Below the pieces are notes generated by a model. That model was not told where the DNA came from. It searched no databases and worked only from the letters and a program-made list of their open reading frames with translations. From DATLSM01 sp963722965 (GTDB lineage Bacteria > Actinomycetota > Thermoleophilia > Solirubrobacterales > 70-9), in assembly GCA_963722965.1 (NCBI GenBank), contig CAVROX010000006.1, positions 1 to 64,000 of the forward strand: a stretch of 64,000 nt of DNA, written 5' to 3'. Positions 60,849 through 64,000 of the stretch are shown here, piece after piece (within the stretch, counting starts at the first letter, position 1; every line of letters starts with the position of its first letter). The translations under genes and the position numbers were made by a program.

Positions 60849-61572
60849 CGCCCGTCACCGCCTTGACCTCGATCGGCCCGAACGGCTCGCGCTGCTCCCA
60901 GGTCACCTCGCCCTTTCGGTAAAGCTCCAACAAGGCAAACAGGGTGACCGCCTGGGTCAGGCGGTCCTCAGCGCCGAACTGCTCGTCGAAGTCAAAGCTG
61001 GGGCGGGAGGCGAGCGCTTCGCGCAGGGCTCCGAGCCTGCGCTCCAAGGAGACGGTTGCGCGGATGTGACTGGTGTCGGGCTCGGGCGGCATCGCCAGCA
61101 GGTCGCCGAGCGCCGAGGCCAGCCGCTCCGGGTCATAGACCGCGCTCGCCGCCTCAAGGGCGAGGCGGCGAAACTGCGCTGGCAGCGGCGCCGAGCGGTA
61201 TTGGTACCCGCGCGCCGTCTCAAAGCGCTCGATCAGATCCGCGGAGGCCTCGCGGTAGCGGCGGTACTCGAGCATCCGCGCCAAGAGCTCCTCGACCGCC
61301 TCCTCGGGGCCCAGCGCCTCGGCCTCCTCCTCGGCGCCCGGCAACATCAGCCGCGACTTCAGCTCAAGCAACGACGCGATCAAGACGAGGAACTCGGTCG
61401 CCACCTCAAGCTCCAGCTCTCCCGCGCGCTCGAGGTGCTCGACGTAGGCGACGACGATCTCGCCCAGCTCGACCTCAAGCAAACTCACCTCCTCGCGCAG
61501 GAGGACCGCCATCAAGAGGTCAAAGGGCCCGGCAAAGACGTCGAGGTCGAGGTCCAGATCGGCGACGCTCAC
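60841..61572 (-). CDS. scpA: Segregation and condensation protein A
   Basis: A 243-residue kleisin, intact. LDVFAGPFDLLMAVLLREEV, SLLEVELGEIVVAYVEHLER, ATEFLVLIASLLELKSRLML and the C-terminal VTLFALLELYRKGEVTWEQR. N- and C-terminal ends bridge SMC heads. GTG 61572 gives MSVADLDLDLDVF. It is coupled to scpB and rluB. Confidence 0.92.
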   Translation of the reverse strand: MSVADLDLDLDVFAGPFDLLMAVLLREEVSLLEVELGEIVVAYVEHLERAGELELEVATEFLVLIASLLELKSRLMLPGAEEEAEALGPEEAVEELLARMLEYRRYREASADLIERFETARGYQYRSAPLPAQFRRLALEAASAVYDPERLASALGDLLAMPPEPDTSHIRATVSLERRLGALREALASRPSFDFDEQFGAEDRLTQAVTLFALLELYRKGEVTWEQREPFGPIEVKAVTGGG

Positions 61573-61686
61573 CGGCCAACCGTAACGGGCGGGAGAGACG
61601 TCGGGCCCGCCAGCTTGCCAGGGTCAAGGCCCAGACGCTTGAGCGGGTAGCCGCTGGGCGTATTTGCGGCAGGAGGCTGACCCCGC

Positions 61687-62687
61687 CTACCGATTCGGCC
61701 CGACGCCCATCCGCTCACGCACCTCGGCGAGCGTTTGGGTGGCGAGGGCCCGGGCCTTGTCGGCACCCTCGCCGAGCGCTGACTCCAGGCTGGCCTCCTC
61801 GCGGCGCAACTCCGCGTAGCGCTCGCGGACCGGAGCAAGGAGCTCGACAACCGCCGCGGCGACCGCCTGCTTGAACTCCCCGTAGCCGGCGCCCTCAAAC
61901 TCGCGCTCGATCTGCACAGGAGCCACCCCCCGCGCCACCGCCGCCACCTCGATCAGGTTGCTCACCCCCGGCTTATCGTCCCGCGCAGAGGATCTCCCGG
62001 CCGGAGTCGGTGACGGCGGCGCCGAGCTTTTTGCGGATCGCATCTGGCTCATCGAGCACGTAGACCGTGCCCGCCTGGCTGGACCCGCTGGTCGACATCT
62101 TTCGCTCGGGCTCCTGGAGGTCCATGATCCGGGCGCCAACCTCGGGCACGCGCAGCTCTGGCTCGACCAGCGTCTCGCCGAAGCGCTCGTTGAAGCGGCG
62201 GGCGATCTCCCGCGTCAGCTCGATGTGCTGGCGCTGGTCCTCGCCGACTGGGACCTCGGTCGCCCGGTAGGCGAGCACGTCGGCCGCCTGCAGCACCGGG
62301 TAAAAGAAGAGCGCCGCGGAGGCCAGCTCGCGCTGGCGCGCCGACTTGTCCTTGAACTGGTGCATGCGGTTGAGGTCGCCGTGGGCGGTGAGGGCTGAAA
62401 GCAGCCAGGTCAGCTCGGTGTGCTCGCGCACGTCGGACTGGCGGAAGAGGATGCAGCGATCGGGATCAAGGCCGGCGGCGATCAGGATCGCGGTCGTGTC
62501 GTAGAGGCGCTCGCGCAGCTCGCTCGGGTCATAGGCTGACCGAGATCGCATGCAGGTCGACGATGCAAAAGATCGCTGGCTCGCCCCGCTCCTGGCCCTC
62601 GACGTACTGGCGGATCGCTCCGATGTAGTTACCGAGGTGCTTGCGGCCGGTCGGCTGTATCCCCGAGAAGACAATCGGCTGGGACAT
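61687..62687 (-). CDS. trpS: Tryptophanyl-tRNA synthetase, frameshifted
   Basis: ATG 62687 gives MSQPIVFSGIQPTGRKHLGN; the PTGRKHLGN segment is the HIGH-type signature. After an indel near 62545: YDPSELRERLYDTTAILIAA, LLSALTAHGDLNRMHQFKDK, VLAYRATEVPVGEDQRQHIE and ERKMSTSGSSQAGTVYVLDE (KMSTS). After another near 61985: GVSNLIEVAAVARGVAPVQI. About 333 residues in total. It charges tRNA-Trp. Lies 114 nt downstream of the scpA start side, in the same direction. Confidence 0.9.
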
Positions 62688-62762
62688 CGGCTCGCAGCCT
62701 AAGTCATCCAGCGAGCGGCTGAAACGCCCGAAAATGCACGCCGAACTGCCGCCTGCGCGGGG

Positions 62763-64000
62763 TCAGGCGGTGGCGGGGTCTGCCGCGGGTTCAGCGCAGT
62801 CGGCATCGGCGCCGTGGCCGCACTCGCCAGCCGCCGCGGCTCCGCCTGCCGGCACTGCCTCGGCCCGCCTGCGCGGGTTCTCGATCCCGACGCCGGCGAC
62901 GATTCCGCCGAGGATCATCAGCAGGCCGGCGATCGCGATGCCGAGGTGAAAGGCCGTGGTCGATGCCTGCTCGGCGGCGCTTTGCACCCGCGCCGCTTCA
63001 AACGCTGCGAGGTTCCCCGTCTGCGGCTCACCCAGCGGCTGTTCCTTTGCCGCCGCGACAGCGTGTCTTGCTGGCGGGCTGAGTGGGCGCGAGCCAAGCT
63101 GGGAATCAAGGGAGGCACCGAAGTGGGCGGAGATGACCGCGCCCGAAAACTGCGATTGCCAGCAGACCGGCCACCCGTGAGATCCCGTTGTTTGCCCCCG
63201 AGGCGACCCCGACGCGGCGCTCATCGACTGAGTCGAGCACGGTCGCGGTCAGCGGCGCGACGGTCGCCGAGAGACCGAGGCCGAAGACGAGGACGGCAGG
63301 TAAAACGTCGGTGGTGTAGTCGGCGTGGGCGCCGATCCGCAGCATCAGCAGCAGGCCAAATCCGGCGACGATCGGTCCTGCCGTCATCGGCAGGCGGGGG
63401 CCGGTTCCCGAGGCCAGCTTGCCCCAGCGGGGTGAGAGGAAAAAGAGGATCAAAGAGACCGGGGTCGTCGCCAGGCCCGCCTGCAGGGGCGAGTAGCCAA
63501 CGATCTGCTGGAGAAAGAGACCGATGAAAAAGAGGCCCCCGATCAGCCCGGCGTAGGCGGCGAAGGTGGTCAGGTTGGCCACCGCGAAGTTGCGGACCTT
63601 AAACAGGGCGAGGTCGAGCATCGGCTGGCGGGCGCGCGCCTCGTGCAGCACAAAACCCGCAAAGCAGACGATGCCCACGATCAGGGGAGCCCAGACCAAG
63701 GGCTCACCCCAGCCGTGGGTCGGCTCCTCGATCAGGGCGAATACCGGCCCGCCGAGCCCCGCCGCCGAGAGCGCGATCCCAAGCCAGTCGATCCCGCGCA
63801 GAGCGTCGGGGTCGCGGCTCTCGCGCACCGAGTGCAGGGTGAGCGCCACGGTGGCAGCGATCAGCGGAATGTTGACCCAAAAAATCGCCCGCCAAGAGAA
63901 CAGCCCGACAAGTGCACCGCCGCCCGCCGGCCCGATCACCGTCGCGATCCCGGTCCAGGCGGTCCAGGTGCCGACCGCCTTTCCCCGCGACTCGCCGGCG
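62763..64000 (-). CDS. MFS transporter, DHA2 (drug:H+ antiporter) family, partial
   Basis: The gene runs off the right edge. TVIGPAGGGALVGLFSWRAI followed by FWVNIPLIAATVAL is motif C and the following helix of 14-TM DHA2 exporters. Further helices include AGLIGGLFFIGLFLQQIVGY and FGLGLSATVAPLTATVLDSV. A one-base indel near 63145 splits VAGLLAIAVFG from AVISAHFGAS. The tail is Cys/His-containing (GECGHGADADCAEPAADP). It likely exports drugs or metabolites. Its N-terminal helices lie beyond the window. Confidence 0.85.

Overview
The window is high-GC actinobacterial chromosome, most likely from the class Thermoleophilia (Solirubrobacterales-like). Support comes from an actinobacterial rpsP-khpA-trmD-rplS-lepB-rnhB block, a WhiG-type sigma factor, and a secreted beta-propeller ending in a basic Cys-pair tail of a kind I associate with this class. 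It carries no rRNA genes and no CRISPR array. One complete tRNA (Gly-GCC) and one tRNA-Trp half gene are present.

Layout. 1-5.4 kb is an accessory region of remnants: a tRNA-Trp 3' half, a DUF6338 membrane protein with two tiny coupled paralogous proteins, a small minus-strand gene pair, tRNA-Gly beside a tyrosine-recombinase remnant, frameshifted small genes, and an acylphosphatase-LigD phosphoesterase fusion. 5.4-16 kb holds an ABC exporter, an MBL-rhodanese protein, a VOC protein, an RNase HI-like protein, whiG, xerD, a 5-formyl-THF cyclo-ligase-like protein, a hydrolase, ilvD and thiD. 16.2-29.6 kb is a long minus-strand information-processing block, read rpmF-plsX-acpP-rnc-smc-ftsY-ffh-rpsP-khpA-trmD-rplS-lepB-rnhB. 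It is interrupted between trmD and rplS by a 2.9 kb insertion bounded by 19-bp direct repeats. 29.6-38.6 kb holds a methyltransferase, a YceD-like protein, a SepIVA-like protein, coaD, rsmD, recG, a DAK2/FakA-like kinase, an MMPL transporter and rpmB. 38.6-42.3 kb is the riboflavin operon ribD-ribE-ribBA-ribH. 42.4-44.8 kb is a glycosyltransferase-flippase pair. 44.9-50.8 kb is priA-def-fmt-rsmB-zinc ribbon-rpe. 50.8-64 kb holds a PH-domain protein, metK, an aromatic/histidine cluster (hisC-aroF-tyrA-aroA-cmk-der), aroH, rluB-scpB-scpA, trpS and a partial MFS transporter.

How the genes work together. The window covers SRP targeting (ffh, ftsY), signal peptide cleavage (lepB), condensin (smc, scpA, scpB), ribosomal proteins L19, L28, L32 and S16, N-terminal formylation and deformylation (fmt, def), lipid synthesis (plsX, acpP), CoA, riboflavin and aromatic amino acid synthesis. 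Many genes are coupled by 4-nt ATGA or GTGA overlaps.

Caution. Genes that are normally essential (ffh, ftsY, coaD, fmt, def, priA, trpS, ilvD, ribBA and others) are broken by single-base or few-base indels concentrated in patches, while neighbours such as recG, metK, der and hisC are intact. I read this as mostly consensus sequence error rather than gene decay. Coordinates for those genes span the whole reconstructed locus.
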